64,000 bases of DNA, taken from positions 22,025-86,024 of the forward strand of contig CACMOQ010000001.1 in assembly GCA_902615445.1 (NCBI GenBank), in the 5' to 3' direction. Numbering within the stretch: position 1 is the first letter of the stretch; every line of letters starts with the position of its first letter. The notes under the pieces are model-generated. The model worked only from the letters and a program-made list of their open reading frames with translations. It was not told the DNA's origin and did no database searches. This stretch comes from an uncultured Pelagibacteraceae bacterium. Lineage in GTDB: Bacteria; Pseudomonadota; Alphaproteobacteria; Pelagibacterales; Pelagibacteraceae. A program made the position numbers and the translations under genes. Below, one piece after another: positions 63,912 through 64,000 of this stretch.

Positions 63912-64000
63912 TTAATTTAATCTTTTCAGAAAAGACTCGAGTGCAAATATCAAATCTTCATCATATTCCATCATATGATTGTCATATTTTGTAAAATAGG
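63912..64000 (-). CDS. 3' end of an unidentified gene (runs off the window)
   Basis: A minus-strand frame enters from the right edge and ends at TAA (63914-63912), giving a C-terminal peptide including MMEYDEDLIFALESFLKRLN. There is no stop in the visible 28 codons and the composition looks coding, but the piece is too short to name. It lies 49 bp upstream of the secreted hypothetical gene on the same strand. Confidence 0.5.
   Translation of the reverse strand, partial: YFTKYDNHMMEYDEDLIFALESFLKRLN

Overview
The window is a strongly AT-rich, gene-dense piece of an alphaproteobacterial chromosome. It almost certainly comes from the SAR11 clade (Candidatus Pelagibacter or a close relative). 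The evidence is the tiny intergenic gaps, the many 1-11 bp gene overlaps, alphaproteobacterial two-component regulators (ChvG/ChvI-like and RegA/ActR-like), a class I lysyl-tRNA synthetase, a SAM-II riboswitch on metX, and a DMSP demethylase (DmdA) module. I see no insertion sequence, prophage, CRISPR array, tRNA or rRNA. No stretch longer than about 200 bases lacks a gene.

Layout. 1-1083 (-): 5' part of a ChvG-like sensor kinase gene and the ChvI-like regulator. 1134-3908 (-): polA. 3955-4506 (+): bioY. 4499-5062 (-): regA-like regulator. 5208-9362 (+): polyamine cluster with an ornithine-decarboxylase-fold enzyme, a deoxyhypusine-synthase homologue, aguB and aguA. 9363-12892 (-): VUT transporter, rpmB, pyrD, lysS. 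12981-18073 (+): trkH, ampG, an NlpC/P60 protein and a TPR-sulfotransferase. 18066-20047 (-): tyrA, hisC. 20153-22677 (+): SAM-II riboswitch, metX, metW, gloB. 22687-29260 (+): promoter, rplU, rpmA, obgE, proB, proA, nadD, rsfS, ctpA, rppH. 29253-61403 (-): a 32 kb one-direction block, which in transcription order is ffh, rpsP, trmD, rplS, leuC, leuD, leuB, DmdC-like and DmdB-like enzymes, dmdA, asd, sdhCDAB, mmsA, mdh, sucC, sucD, sucA, sucB, lpdA, priA and atpHAGDC. 61565-63306 (+): dapF, ftsY. 63299-64000 (-): a secreted hypothetical protein and the 3' end of an unidentified gene.

How the genes work together. The minus-strand block is an oxidative energy module: 2-oxoglutarate dehydrogenase, succinyl-CoA synthetase, succinate dehydrogenase, malate dehydrogenase and the F1 part of ATP synthase. 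DMSP catabolism (dmdA plus MMPA-CoA ligase and dehydrogenase) and aspartate-semialdehyde dehydrogenase lie next to it. Reduced sulfur released from DMSP and O-acylhomoserine made by SAM-II-controlled metX could meet in methionine synthesis. The polyamine cluster can make putrescine from agmatine and possibly from ornithine, and carries a bacterial deoxyhypusine-synthase homologue of uncertain product.

The most interesting non-coding signals are a compact multi-hairpin RNA in the leader of ffh (61408-61510), the SAM-II riboswitch (20153-20206), and palindromic shared stop signals at all five convergent gene junctions. The ffh and dapF genes also share an apparently symmetric -10 element. All functional names rest on reading motifs and lengths, not on a database search.
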